Shown one piece after another: positions 14,018 through 20,823 of a stretch of DNA of 21,920 nt; positions within the stretch are counted from its first letter, which is position 1; every line of letters begins with the position of its first letter. The stretch is from the NCBI GenBank assembly GCA_002439805.1, contig DJPQ01000031.1:1-21920 (forward strand). The letters run 5' to 3'. Position numbers and translations under genes: made by a program. This stretch comes from Bacteroidales bacterium UBA6408 (GTDB lineage: Bacteria > Bacteroidota > Bacteroidia > Bacteroidales > UBA932). The notes below the pieces were generated by a model. It did not search any database, was not told where the DNA came from, and saw nothing but the letters and a program-made list of their open reading frames with translations.

Positions 14018-14338
14018 CTATTCCTTTTTTGATGCGCGTTCCCTTGTCTTCAAATTCAAATCTTGCAATGCTCGTCCCAATTTGTCTTCTTTTGCCAGCC
14101 ACAGAATGTCATCTTCAAGTTGCAAGGCATACAGCACACGCAGATAAATTCCGATTGCCACTGTCGGGGTCCCCTTCTCTATTCGAGATATGGTCAAAGG
14201 AGAACATGTGGCACGTTCTGCCACTTGGGCTACGCTCAGATTTCTTCGTAGGCGCGCCAGTTTGATTTGCTCTCCTACCACTTGCATTTTCTGCTCTAAT
14301 TTTCGTGGCAATTTGGTGCCCATCGTATTTTTAGTCAT
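14018..14338 (-). CDS. hipB: HipB-type antitoxin, XRE helix-turn-helix
   Basis: The 106-residue protein carries a Cro/C1-type helix-turn-helix (about 20-75): VGEQIKLARLRRNLSVAQVA, ERATCSPLTISRIEKG and TPTVAIGIYLRVLYALQL. The tail is basic and charged (KTRERASKKE). HipB proteins bind HipA and repress the operon. I chose the ATG at 14338; a TTG at 14344 is in frame but lies inside a putative operator arm. hipA follows after 3 bases. Inverted repeats around the -7 box upstream fit autoregulation. Confidence 0.88.
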   Translation of the reverse strand: MTKNTMGTKLPRKLEQKMQVVGEQIKLARLRRNLSVAQVAERATCSPLTISRIEKGTPTVAIGIYLRVLYALQLEDDILWLAKEDKLGRALQDLNLKTRERASKKE

Positions 14339-14341
14339 CGT

Positions 14342-14423
14342 CAATACATCTTATAATATGCAAAGATAATGTTTTTTCGTTATTTAATGATGTATTGTTT
14401 TTTCTGTGGCGCAAAAATACATC
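14342..14423 (-). promoter_or_regulatory. hipBA promoter and operator repeats
   Basis: CAATACATC (14342-14350) and its exact reverse complement GATGTATTG (14389-14397) flank the -7 box TATCTTTG (complement of 14361-14368). A third copy, AATACATC, lies at 14416-14423 at the end of the kinase gene. No good -33 is seen at 20 bases. Binding of a HipB dimer pair to these arms would cover the promoter, giving autorepression as known for HipBA. This is inferred from position and symmetry. Confidence 0.6.
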
Positions 14424-15337
14424 TATTCCGTCGGGGAGGACAGGAGTTCTTCGGTGAGGCCGCGGACGAGGCCGTCGATTTTGTGGCCTTCGTGGAGACG
14501 GGAGACGTGCGGGGCGCAGAGCCACAGGACTATGGCGGCGGCGAGGGCAACTGCTGAGATGATGAGCGGAATCTGCCTGCGTAGGCGTTCCTTCTTGAGA
14601 ATCAACTGTTTGAGCGCGGCGGCATCGCTGACTCTCCTGTCGATTTCTGGCGCGGTGCACTTTGCGGCAATGCCTTTCCAGAAGCGGCTCCTGTGCAGGA
14701 CCTCGGCGATGTCTTCGATGACCTTGCCGAGGGCGTAGATGTCGCTGCGTTCGTCGAGAACTGAACCGGCAACCTGTTCGGGCGCCGCGTAGGACTCAGT
14801 GCCGGCCGCCATCTTCAGCCTCGCGTGGGTGTCCGTGTCAGCGAGCCCGAAGTCTATCAGCTTGACGTTCCGTCCGTTGCGGGTCAGCATGATGTTTCCC
14901 GGCTTTATGTCCCGATGGACAATCTGCCTGTGGTGAAGGGCGTCGAGTGCGTCGCAGAGTTCGAGTATTACCTTGCGTGCAAGAGCCGGCGTCATCTCTC
15001 CGTCCCGCAGCGCCTCTTCAAGCGTCTCGCCCTCAACCCATTCCATAACGATGCAGTTCCCGAGCGAGCCGAAGCTCCGGAAATCCAGAGTGCGGCAGAC
15101 ATTCGGATGCTCGACGGCGGCGCCGATTTCATATTCCTTCTCAAGCAGTCCCTCATAGACCGGATTCCCGACATATTCTTCCTTCAACGCCTTGATGCAC
15201 ACCACTTTCCCGTCGATTACCGCCCGTCCGAGCCGCGAATATCCCCCGACGGACTCATACACGAACTCCACCTCCGGGGAATCGGCGTTCCCGAATCCCT
15301 CCTCCACGGAACCGAATATGACCGAACTCATCTCCAT
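14423..15337 (-). CDS. membrane-anchored Hanks-type Ser/Thr protein kinase
   Basis: The 304-residue protein has a complete eukaryotic-type kinase domain: VAL-type lysine K49 (VCIKA), a helix-C glutamate at about E66-E70, hinge IVMEWVEG, catalytic loop HRDIKPGNIM (141-150), DFG at 162-164 (LIDFGLAD), an activation segment AAGTESYAAPE (177-187) and DIYALG (199-204). The glycine-rich loop is weak (ESVGGYSRLGRA). One transmembrane helix lies at about 255-275 (IPLIISAVALAAAIVLWLC), with a short C-terminal tail outside. So the kinase faces the cytoplasm and the tail faces the periplasm. There is no PASTA or other large sensor domain. It is divergent from the lipoprotein operon at 15433, so it may act with those envelope proteins. 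Confidence 0.88.
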   Translation of the reverse strand: MEMSSVIFGSVEEGFGNADSPEVEFVYESVGGYSRLGRAVIDGKVVCIKALKEEYVGNPVYEGLLEKEYEIGAAVEHPNVCRTLDFRSFGSLGNCIVMEWVEGETLEEALRDGEMTPALARKVILELCDALDALHHRQIVHRDIKPGNIMLTRNGRNVKLIDFGLADTDTHARLKMAAGTESYAAPEQVAGSVLDERSDIYALGKVIEDIAEVLHRSRFWKGIAAKCTAPEIDRRVSDAAALKQLILKKERLRRQIPLIISAVALAAAIVLWLCAPHVSRLHEGHKIDGLVRGLTEELLSSPTE

Positions 15338-15342
15338 TGCGA

Positions 15343-15373
15343 TTGCAAAGTAACGGCTTTTTTCTTAAATTTG
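15343..15373 (+). promoter_or_regulatory. promoter for the 15433 operon
   Basis: TTG (15343-15345), a 20-base gap and TAAATTTG (15366-15373), an exact -7 match. The element overlaps the 5' end of the divergent kinase region. On the - strand ttactttg (complement of 15345-15352) is a near -7 box for the kinase itself, so the two may be co-regulated. Confidence 0.55.
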
Positions 15374-15432
15374 GATTCTTTTCGAGGAATGTTGCATTGG
15401 GGTATGCTTTTCCGAACATGAATTTTGAGATT

Positions 15433-16014
15433 ATGCGGATTCTGAAATATGTGCTTGCGTCTTCTATGCTTCCGGCGATGCTTTGCGGATGTCGGGTGCA
15501 GACTGTAGGTGATGGCGACCTGGTGAACGATAATGCGGCAGAATATTTTGACACAACTAATTGCCTGAATGGATATTATATCGTCAGCAGCGGCTCGGGT
15601 GAGGGCGTGGTCGATGCGGCGGGCGATGTCGTCGTACCGGTTTCCTGCGAGAGGGTTTATTTTATTGAGAGTGAGGTGATTGCAGGTTTTGCAGGAGGGA
15701 CTTGGCGTTTTTTCAGCACTGCCGGTGACGTGATTGCCGAGGTGTCCGGAGCGGCAGATGATGAGCCGGAGTCGCTTCTGACGGCGTTCAATGGGATTCG
15801 TAGAGCGCAGGACGCGGTGTGGGAGGGGATAGTCTCCGGTTATGAGCGGTTCTGCGGGAAATGCGCCTCGGGGGACGTTGATTTCGGGAATATGAGCATG
15901 GTTGCTGACAGCCTGCGGGTGGTGATCTCACGTGCGGAGGGACGGATGAGCGAGGGGCAGAGGCGGAGGATTGAGCAGGCGTATGCCCAATATCGGGAGG
16001 CGAGAGAGTTTTGA
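15433..16014 (+). CDS. WG-repeat-like lipoprotein
   Basis: From ATG 15433 the product is 193 residues with the lipoprotein signal MRILKYVLASSMLPAMLCGC (C20). A start at 15418 adds five residues, and earlier in-frame starts lack a signal-like N terminus. Residues about 45-105 (GYYIVSSGSGEGVVDAAGDV, WRFFSTAGDV) look like two degenerate WG/KWG-type repeats, which fold as small beta units and often mediate binding. The C-terminal part (about 115-193) is helical and charged (RRRIEQAYAQYREAREF). Its stop overlaps a TTG that begins the next frame. Function is unknown; placement suggests an envelope partner of the two downstream proteins. Confidence 0.7.
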   Translation: MRILKYVLASSMLPAMLCGCRVQTVGDGDLVNDNAAEYFDTTNCLNGYYIVSSGSGEGVVDAAGDVVVPVSCERVYFIESEVIAGFAGGTWRFFSTAGDVIAEVSGAADDEPESLLTAFNGIRRAQDAVWEGIVSGYERFCGKCASGDVDFGNMSMVADSLRVVISRAEGRMSEGQRRRIEQAYAQYREAREF

Positions 16015-16028
16015 ATAGCGAGAAATCT

Positions 16029-18089
16029 ATGCGGGGTATAAGTTCATATACATATACGATTGGGGTTCTTATGGCATCGGTTTCATCGGCTGTGGGGATT
16101 TTAGGGGCGTCGGTTGCATCGGCCGGGAGGCGTGTGACGTGCCATCGTCCGGTGCACCGCTTGGGAATCGCCTTGTTCGTGGCTGTGCTTCTGCTCTGCC
16201 CGCTGAGCCTTTTCGCGCAGAAAATCACTGACATAAAGAAAGATGCGGCATTCCTTTGGGGTGAGGGCCGGGCTGCGGACACGCGGACGGCGGACAGTGT
16301 GGCGACGGACGCGCTTGTGAAGAAAATTGCGGGAGTCGTGGAACTTCCGTATAGGGAGGCGGTTAAGACCGCGCTTATGGAGACCTACAGGAACGACGTC
16401 GCCGGGGCTTCCGACTTTGCCGTGTCGGGAGGCAGGAAAGGGACAACGGTTCTGCGCTACATCCGCCGTGACGCGGTCGGGAATGTGTTTGAGAACCGGC
16501 GCAGGCGCATTGCCGAGATGAAGGACATTGCCGGGACGGCCGAGACGAAACTTCAGATGGACGTCGCTCTTCGCTACCTGTCATGGGCTGCGGTGCTTCT
16601 GCAGTCGGTGCCGGGATTCAAGGCGGAGGATGTAGCCGAACTGCGTTCGAGGCGGGTGCGTATTCTGGAGGGGATGAACGTGCGCTTCGACCGCCAGAGC
16701 GTCGCGGACAAGGAAATCGTAGAGCTGAGCTTCACCTACAGGGGACAGCCTGTCAGGAACATAGACTACCGCTTCTTCAACGGCCGCGAGTGGAGCGGCA
16801 TATTGTCGGCAAAGGACGGAAAGGGATTCATCGAGGTCTATCCCGGCTCGCGGATTGACGACTACAGAATACTCTACGAGTCCGACCCGTCCCATCTGAG
16901 GCATATCTACCGTGAGGTACAGGCCGTCGAGCGGGCTTTCGGAGCCGCGTCCGGGACAGGATCGGGTTCCGGGGCCTCTGCGAGTGGCGGCGGTTCTGCG
17001 CTGGCGAAAAGTTCCGGCCGCAGCGCGAGATCGCCTTCCGGGGGCTTCGATGCCCCGGACAATCGAGGCTTGAAGCATGGCGGTTTGGAAAGGGGAGACA
17101 ATGCGGAATGCGCCGGCTCTGACGCCTCTGGCAATTACGCTCCGCCGGATGCCGTGGCGGTCAGCAGAATAGACTTCTCCGCCGTCAGGAGCAAGGTGAT
17201 GGACGTGATGTCCCGGGAAAAATTCAGTGCGGCGGCTCCGGATTCGACCAAGGCTGTGAGCCTGACACCGGTTTTGTTCACTTCGGAATACGAGGCTGCG
17301 GTTTCGAGGATATGCGATGCTCTGAAAAAATGTGAATATGAGAGCGTCCGCCCGCTTTTTACTGAAACCGGCTACGACATATTCCTTCGTCTGGTGGCCT
17401 ATGGCAATGCGCGCGTTCTTTCCCACGATGACCTTAGTTTCTACGCCCTCGGTGACGAGGTCTGGTGTCGCGGCATCCCTATGGCGTTCTCGTTCAGCGG
17501 CAACCCGCGCAGATTCGTCGAGGACATAGTCTTGACATTCAATAAGGACGGACTCATATCCAATCTCACTTTCTCGCTCGGAGCCGCCGCAACGTCCGAC
17601 ATCTGCTCCCACGAGGGCTGGACGGAGGAGGCGCGTCTGATACTCGTCGATTTTCTCGAGAACTACAAGACCGCCTATTCCCTCAGGAGACTCGACTACA
17701 TAAGCTCGATTTTCGATGACGACGCGCTCATAATCACCGGGCGTGTCCTGCGCAGCGCGGGGCTGCGCAACGAATACGGCTCGAACCGCTATGTCAGCTT
17801 CACCCGTCAGAACAAGGCGACATACATCCGCAACCTTTCGCGGGTCTTCGCGAGCCAGGAATACATCAACATCCAGTTTTCGGACAGCGAGGTCGTGAAG
17901 CTCGGGAAAGGGGAACAGCTTTTCGGAATAAAAATCCGGCAGGAGTATTTCTCGACGACCTATTCCGACGTCGGCTACCTCTTCGTTCTCGTGGATTTGT
18001 CCGACTGGCAGCGTCCTGTGATTCATGTGCGTACGTGGCAGGAGTCGCCGGACAAGGATTTCGGGGTCATAGGTCCGTATCATTTCTAA
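16029..18089 (+). CDS. secreted protein of about 686 aa, unknown function
   Basis: It has a signal-like hydrophobic segment (LGIALFVAVLLLCPLSLFAQ) about 45 residues after this ATG, preceded by basic residues. Earlier TTG 16011 or later ATG 16071 are possible starts, and the leader is unusually long in each case. The mature N-terminal half (to about residue 300) is mixed, with VVELPYREAVKTALMETYRN and VELSFTYRGQPVRNIDYRFF. A low-complexity linker rich in G, S and A follows (about 304-344). The C-terminal half includes IDFSAVRSKVMDVMSREKF and SLRRLDYISSIFDDDALIIT, which suggests an NTF2-like fold. The ending (EYINIQFSDSEVVKLGKG, YFSTTYSDVGYLFVLVDL, HVRTWQ) resembles a conserved but unnamed Bacteroidota family I remember from envelope operons. 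It is probably periplasmic. The next gene follows 16-109 bases later. Confidence 0.72.
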   Translation: MRGISSYTYTIGVLMASVSSAVGILGASVASAGRRVTCHRPVHRLGIALFVAVLLLCPLSLFAQKITDIKKDAAFLWGEGRAADTRTADSVATDALVKKIAGVVELPYREAVKTALMETYRNDVAGASDFAVSGGRKGTTVLRYIRRDAVGNVFENRRRRIAEMKDIAGTAETKLQMDVALRYLSWAAVLLQSVPGFKAEDVAELRSRRVRILEGMNVRFDRQSVADKEIVELSFTYRGQPVRNIDYRFFNGREWSGILSAKDGKGFIEVYPGSRIDDYRILYESDPSHLRHIYREVQAVERAFGAASGTGSGSGASASGGGSALAKSSGRSARSPSGGFDAPDNRGLKHGGLERGDNAECAGSDASGNYAPPDAVAVSRIDFSAVRSKVMDVMSREKFSAAAPDSTKAVSLTPVLFTSEYEAAVSRICDALKKCEYESVRPLFTETGYDIFLRLVAYGNARVLSHDDLSFYALGDEVWCRGIPMAFSFSGNPRRFVEDIVLTFNKDGLISNLTFSLGAAATSDICSHEGWTEEARLILVDFLENYKTAYSLRRLDYISSIFDDDALIITGRVLRSAGLRNEYGSNRYVSFTRQNKATYIRNLSRVFASQEYINIQFSDSEVVKLGKGEQLFGIKIRQEYFSTTYSDVGYLFVLVDLSDWQRPVIHVRTWQESPDKDFGVIGPYHF

Positions 18090-18198
18090 TCGAGGAGCCT
18101 ACAGTATGTCATCAGAGCAGCTTATACGGGCAGGAAAGCGCGTTGGACACCGGAGTACAGGGCATCAGCATTCGGCGGGGTTCGCCGTGCTGTCAGAA

Positions 18199-19155
18199 AT
18201 GTCAGTGCTCCGCTGCATTGCCTTTGTGACCGCGATTTTTCTTGCCACATTCTCCCTGACGGCTCAGACAGCCGGCGACGGGGATTTCTCCGTGCAGTCG
18301 TTCCGGCGGCTGGAATGGGACCTGGATGCCCGCAGCAATCATCCTCTCCGGGACCAGAACGGCAGGAAGGCGGCTCTGATTAAGGTGATTACGTCCGCTG
18401 AAGGCCTTGACTTCGATGTCGGGGTGATGGGCATAGTCGCCGTGAGGCAGGAGGTCGGGGAGGTCTGGGTCTATGTCCCGGAGAAAGTCATGAGAATCAC
18501 AGTGAGGCACAAGGACTTCGGAGTCATCAGGGATTATGTCTTCCCGGAACCCATAGAGTCCGCTGCAACTTACGAAATGGTACTGAAGACTCCTGCTCCG
18601 CCATCCGTCGAGAAGGAGATAATCGTCAGGGACTCAATTGTTTATCTTCCGTCTCCGGCGGATTCGTCCGCCGTCACGGTCCGTCGTCGTGAGCCTGCCG
18701 GCCTTTCAGTGTCGGGTGTCTTCGATTTCCCGGACTGTTCCGGAGGTTTTATGCTCGGTTGGGAAAAGTACCGCTGGGGCTGCTACGTCAAGGCCGTGTC
18801 GAATTTCCGGAGTCCCGCCTCGGCGTATGACTGCCTGTCCGACGGCACTACCTCCGAGGGCTACATCTGGACCTCCGGCCGTTCCCGCGTCTCGCGTCTT
18901 TCCTTCACGACGGGTCTTGTCTTCCGCCCCTGCGACTGGCTCAGCCTCTACACCGGGGCCGGCTACGGCAGCCGCACCCTCCTTTGGGAAGACTCCTCCG
19001 GATGCTGGTCCCGCGTCTCCGACCGCAGTCCAAGGGGCGTCGCAGCCGACCTCGGCCTTCAGTTCCGCCTCCGTCGCATTCGTCTCACCCTCGGTGTCTC
19101 CACCACCGCCTTCCGCCGCCTTGACGGCGAAATCGCCGTCGGTTTCTGCTTCTGA
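18199..19155 (+). CDS. PEGA-like domain protein with outer-membrane barrel-like C terminus
   Basis: The frame is open from ATG 18106 (349 residues), only 16 bases after the previous stop. ATG 18199 gives a clean signal peptide (MSVLRCIAFVTAIFLATFSL, then TAQ) and 318 residues, so I prefer 18199. The N-terminal domain (about 24-135 from this start: FRRLEWDLDARSNHPLRDQN, ALIKVITSAEGLDFDVG, VWVYVPEKVMRITVRH) is a conserved Bacteroidota module related to PEGA domains. It is followed by IIVRDSIVYLPSPADSSAVT. Residues about 165-318 alternate hydrophobic and polar positions in beta strands (GGFMLGWEKYRWGCYVKAVS, LSLYTGAGYGS) and end in IAVGFCF with a terminal Phe, typical of outer-membrane barrels. 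It probably spans or sits at the outer membrane, with the PEGA-like part in the periplasm. Confidence 0.75.
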   Translation: MSVLRCIAFVTAIFLATFSLTAQTAGDGDFSVQSFRRLEWDLDARSNHPLRDQNGRKAALIKVITSAEGLDFDVGVMGIVAVRQEVGEVWVYVPEKVMRITVRHKDFGVIRDYVFPEPIESAATYEMVLKTPAPPSVEKEIIVRDSIVYLPSPADSSAVTVRRREPAGLSVSGVFDFPDCSGGFMLGWEKYRWGCYVKAVSNFRSPASAYDCLSDGTTSEGYIWTSGRSRVSRLSFTTGLVFRPCDWLSLYTGAGYGSRTLLWEDSSGCWSRVSDRSPRGVAADLGLQFRLRRIRLTLGVSTTAFRRLDGEIAVGFCF

Positions 19156-19159
19156 AATG

Positions 19160-19190
19160 AACGGCTCGCGGGTTTCTCCCACGAGCCGTT
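19160..19190. terminator. terminator hairpin between convergent genes
   Basis: AACGGCTCG (19160-19168) pairs with CGAGCCGTT (19182-19190). Inside, GGG (19170-19172) pairs with CCC (19178-19180) around a TTTCT loop, with one C/A mismatch. It lies 5 bases after the stop of the PEGA-like gene and 30 bases from the end of the convergent transporter gene, so it can serve both. Confidence 0.7.
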
Positions 19191-19219
19191 CCTGATAAAT
19201 GTGTTTGTCTTGCTTTTCG

Positions 19220-20611
19220 TTACACAAGCTTCGGGGCGTTCTGGTCAGGAGCCTTGAAGAGAATCATGAAGAGGAGCGCGACCACGAGGGCGTAGGCGGC
19301 GAAGATGTACCAGCAGGCGCTCCAGCCGTCGAGGCCGCAGCTCAGTTCATTGCCCATCGTGAATACTCGTTCCGCACCGTCGATGACGACAGTTTCGGTG
19401 TGGGTGAACCGGTTCACGATTGCCTGTGCGCTGAGAGTGCCCACCGTCGCTCCGATTCCGTTGGTCATGAGCATGAAAAGACCCTGGGCGCTGTTCTGAA
19501 CCTTGCCCGAGGTGCGCTGATTGACATAGAGCGAGCCGGAGATGTTGAAGAAGTCGAAGGCGACTCCATAGACGATGCAGGAGAGAATGAGCATCCATAC
19601 GCCGCTGCCCGTGTCGCCGAGCCCGAACAGCCCGAAGCGCAGAACCCATGCGAACATGGCGATGAGCATCACGTTCTTGATGCCGAACTTCTTCATCGCG
19701 AACGGTATCAGAAGGATTCCGAGAGTCTCGGCAATCTGTGACACGGAATATATCGCGGTAGCGTTCTTCGCTCCCCATGAGTCCGCGAAGCCTTCAAGAC
19801 CCTGGAAATGGGAGATGAAAGGCGTAGCGTAGCCGTTTGTAATCTGGAGCGCCACTCCGAGCAGCATCGAGAAGATGAAGAAGAAGGCCATCTGCTTGTC
19901 CTTGAACAGTTTGAACGCGCTCAGCCCGAATGCGTCGAAGAGTGACTGCTTTCCTTCTGCCTCGACTTTCTTAATCTTCGGCAGAGTGAAGCAGTAGGCC
20001 ACGAGGACCAGACCGATTGCTCCGGAGATTATGAACTGATGGTAGGTGTTCTGGAATGAAACTCCGGCGGAAGTCTTGCAGAAATTCATAATCCACATGC
20101 TTGCGATGAAGCCGACCGTTCCGAACACGCGGATTGGCGGGAAGTCCTTCACGGTGTCATAGCCGTTCTGTTCGAGTATGCCGTATGCCGTCGAGTTGGA
20201 GAGGGCGATTGTCGGCATATAGAACGCCACGCTGAGCGTGTAGAGCGCGATGAACACAGGGAAGCTGAATGTGCTTGAAATCAGTGCCGTGAGTTCGGAG
20301 CCCGTCGCTCCGGTCGCTATTGCAGCCGATTCCACCCCTGCGGCATAGAGACCCGCTCCGAGCATTGCCGCTCCTGCGATGAATTGGCAGAGCGCCAGCG
20401 ACTTGGCCGCTCCGAGCCATTTGTCGGCCACGATTCCCATGAGCGCCGGCATGAATATGGAGACGATTCCCTGCATCGCGTAGAACAGTCCGATTTTGCT
20501 GCCGAGTCCCACCTGCACGAGATAGTTGCCCATCGAGGTCAGATATGCTCCCCAGATTGCCCATTGAAGGATGTTCATCACAATGAGCCTGATTTTGATG
20601 TTTTTAGCCAT
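19220..20611 (-). CDS. nucleoside:H+ symporter family MFS permease (NupG-like)
   Basis: The 463-residue protein is an inner-membrane transporter with about twelve hydrophobic segments. The start MAKNIKIRLIVMNILQWAIW and then GAYLTSMGNYL is typical of Bacteroidota members of the NupG/XapB nucleoside permease family. Other family-like parts are MPALMGIVADKWLGA, SFPVFIALYTLSVAFYMPTI, SNSTAYG, FPPIRVFGTVGFIASMW and GVAFDFFNISGSLYVNQ. These carriers import nucleosides with protons. The C terminus is short and charged (FKAPDQNAPKLV). It is divergent from tgt across 212 bases that hold promoter boxes for both. Exact substrate cannot be read from the sequence. Confidence 0.88.
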   Translation of the reverse strand: MAKNIKIRLIVMNILQWAIWGAYLTSMGNYLVQVGLGSKIGLFYAMQGIVSIFMPALMGIVADKWLGAAKSLALCQFIAGAAMLGAGLYAAGVESAAIATGATGSELTALISSTFSFPVFIALYTLSVAFYMPTIALSNSTAYGILEQNGYDTVKDFPPIRVFGTVGFIASMWIMNFCKTSAGVSFQNTYHQFIISGAIGLVLVAYCFTLPKIKKVEAEGKQSLFDAFGLSAFKLFKDKQMAFFFIFSMLLGVALQITNGYATPFISHFQGLEGFADSWGAKNATAIYSVSQIAETLGILLIPFAMKKFGIKNVMLIAMFAWVLRFGLFGLGDTGSGVWMLILSCIVYGVAFDFFNISGSLYVNQRTSGKVQNSAQGLFMLMTNGIGATVGTLSAQAIVNRFTHTETVVIDGAERVFTMGNELSCGLDGWSACWYIFAAYALVVALLFMILFKAPDQNAPKLV

Positions 20612-20692
20612 TTGTAGTCTTTTTTGTTGTCTTTTAATGTGTTATGGATTATTGTGCGTTAGTATAACCTTTCGTACGCCCACGCAATCGGG

Positions 20693-20700
20693 CAAAGGTA
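20693..20700 (-). promoter_or_regulatory. -7 box for the nucleoside permease
   Basis: The complement reads TACCTTTG, an exact TAnnTTTG. It would give a leader of about 75 bases before the ATG at 20611. No clear -33 at 20 bases. Confidence 0.5.
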
Positions 20701-20713
20701 CAAAAAGTTTTAC

Positions 20714-20721
20714 TATCTTTG
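20714..20721 (+). promoter_or_regulatory. -7 box for tgt
   Basis: TATCTTTG is an exact TAnnTTTG match. A start near 20728 gives a leader of about 96 bases before ATG 20824. It is only 13 bases from the divergent -7 box of the permease, so the two promoters compete or are co-regulated. Confidence 0.5.
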
Positions 20722-20823
20722 ACGGCGATTTGCCCGACAATTTTCAGGTTTTGCGTGGATTCGGAGATTTTGTGATATGCCCGGGCATATAACCATAAGG
20801 TCATATATAATATATAGGGATAC

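Noticed and set aside
16581..18083. 500-codon open frame on the - strand
   Set aside because: It mirrors the 686-residue exported protein, shows no recognisable domain, and the + frame has a signal segment and operon context.
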